The translations under genes and the position numbers were made by a program. A DNA stretch of 34,218 nucleotides, from contig JAMOBE010000034.1 in the NCBI GenBank assembly GCA_039908285.1, positions 1 through 34,218 on the forward strand, written 5' to 3'. How positions within the stretch are numbered: the stretch's first letter is position 1; every line of letters starts with the position of its first letter. This DNA is from JAMOBE01 sp039908285 (lineage in GTDB: Bacteria > Pseudomonadota > Alphaproteobacteria > Rhodospirillales > Rhodospirillaceae). Below are positions 34,104 through 34,218 of this stretch, piece after piece. The notes beneath the pieces are model-generated. The model did no database searches and was not told where the DNA came from. It worked only from the letters and a program-made list of their open reading frames with translations.

Positions 34104-34218
34104 GCTCCTGACACGAAGGCCCCTGACACGAAGGCTCCTGACACGAAGGCCCCTGACACGAAGGCCCCTGACACGAAGGCCCCTGACACGAAGGCCCCTG
34201 ACACGAAGGCCCCTGACA
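34017..34218 (+). repeat. 15-bp tandem repeat array (PDTKA codons), runs off the right edge
   Basis: Thirteen full copies and a 7-bp partial copy of CCTGACACGAAGGC(T/C). Differences are AAG/AAA and GCT/GCC, all synonymous in the plus frame, apart from the TAG in copy six. The array is coding and continuous, with no spacers. Confidence 0.95.

Noticed and set aside
33809..34204. Minus-strand frame encoding repeated VSGAF, resembling pentapeptide-repeat proteins
   Set aside because: The repeats lack the A(D/N)Lxx pattern, while the plus frame has a clear signal peptide. The antisense option is kept only as a caveat because the TAG would be a mild Phe-to-Tyr change there.
34017..34218. Regular short repeats considered as a CRISPR array
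   Set aside because: The 15-bp units are contiguous, with no spacers, and encode PDTKA.

Overview
The window is GC-rich chromosomal DNA, most likely from an alphaproteobacterium of the Rhodospirillales (Magnetospirillum/Rhodospirillum-like). This is inferred from the block kdsD-lptC-lptA-lptB-rpoN ... hpf-ptsN on the minus strand, the groES-groEL operon under a CIRCE operator, and the DUF6165 and TVP38-type neighbours. No 16S or other RNA gene is present, so the genus is an inference.

Region 1 (1-6710). The 3' part of a GT41 O-GlcNAc-transferase-like gene runs off the left edge. It is followed by a 470-bp spacer holding a large imperfect inverted repeat built from ATCCGTGTT-like units, then by the groEL terminator. 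Next come groES-groEL (minus), a GT2 glycosyltransferase with a TVP38-type membrane protein, ptsN, and hpf with its own sigma70-like promoter. An AbrB/MazE-type antitoxin follows whose toxin partner seems to survive only as a 22-codon Doc-like stub.

Region 2 (6711-15423). rpoN, lptB, lptA, lptC and kdsD form the envelope/sigma-54 operon on the minus strand. Beyond it lie a small secreted HExxH protein (plus), a lipoprotein-DUF6165 pair, a DD-carboxypeptidase with a SPOR-like tail, and a phage-type lysozyme-like protein (all minus). GC-rich palindromic elements recur at about 9061-9240, 15556-15640 and 33679-33776.

Region 3 (15771 to the right edge) is the part most worth attention. It is an 18-kb plus-strand operon of five very large genes joined by short gaps and ATGA overlaps. 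In order it encodes (A) an exported, C-terminally anchored vWA protein; (B) a 1154-residue soluble tubulin/FtsZ-superfamily protein with an intact GGTGAG box; (C) and (D) two paralogous two-TM proteins, each with a predicted periplasmic vWA domain and a cytoplasmic tubulin-like domain whose G-box is degenerate; and (E) a 1615-residue protein with a signal peptide, a vWA-like domain with altered MIDAS, one TM, a long beta-rich region and a C-terminal Hsp70/actin-fold ATPase. A sixth, secreted Lys/Pro-rich PDTKA-repeat protein follows and runs into the window edge, interrupted by an in-frame TAG.

Taken together this looks like a transmembrane machine. Metal-dependent adhesion (vWA) modules outside would be coupled through single helices to a cytoskeletal GTPase and a chaperone-like ATPase inside. 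Tubulin_2/FtsZ-like proteins, vWA proteins and Hsp70 proteins are known families; the vWA-TM-tubulin and vWA-TM-Hsp70 fusions in one operon are the candidate undescribed system. Its function is not known from the sequence.
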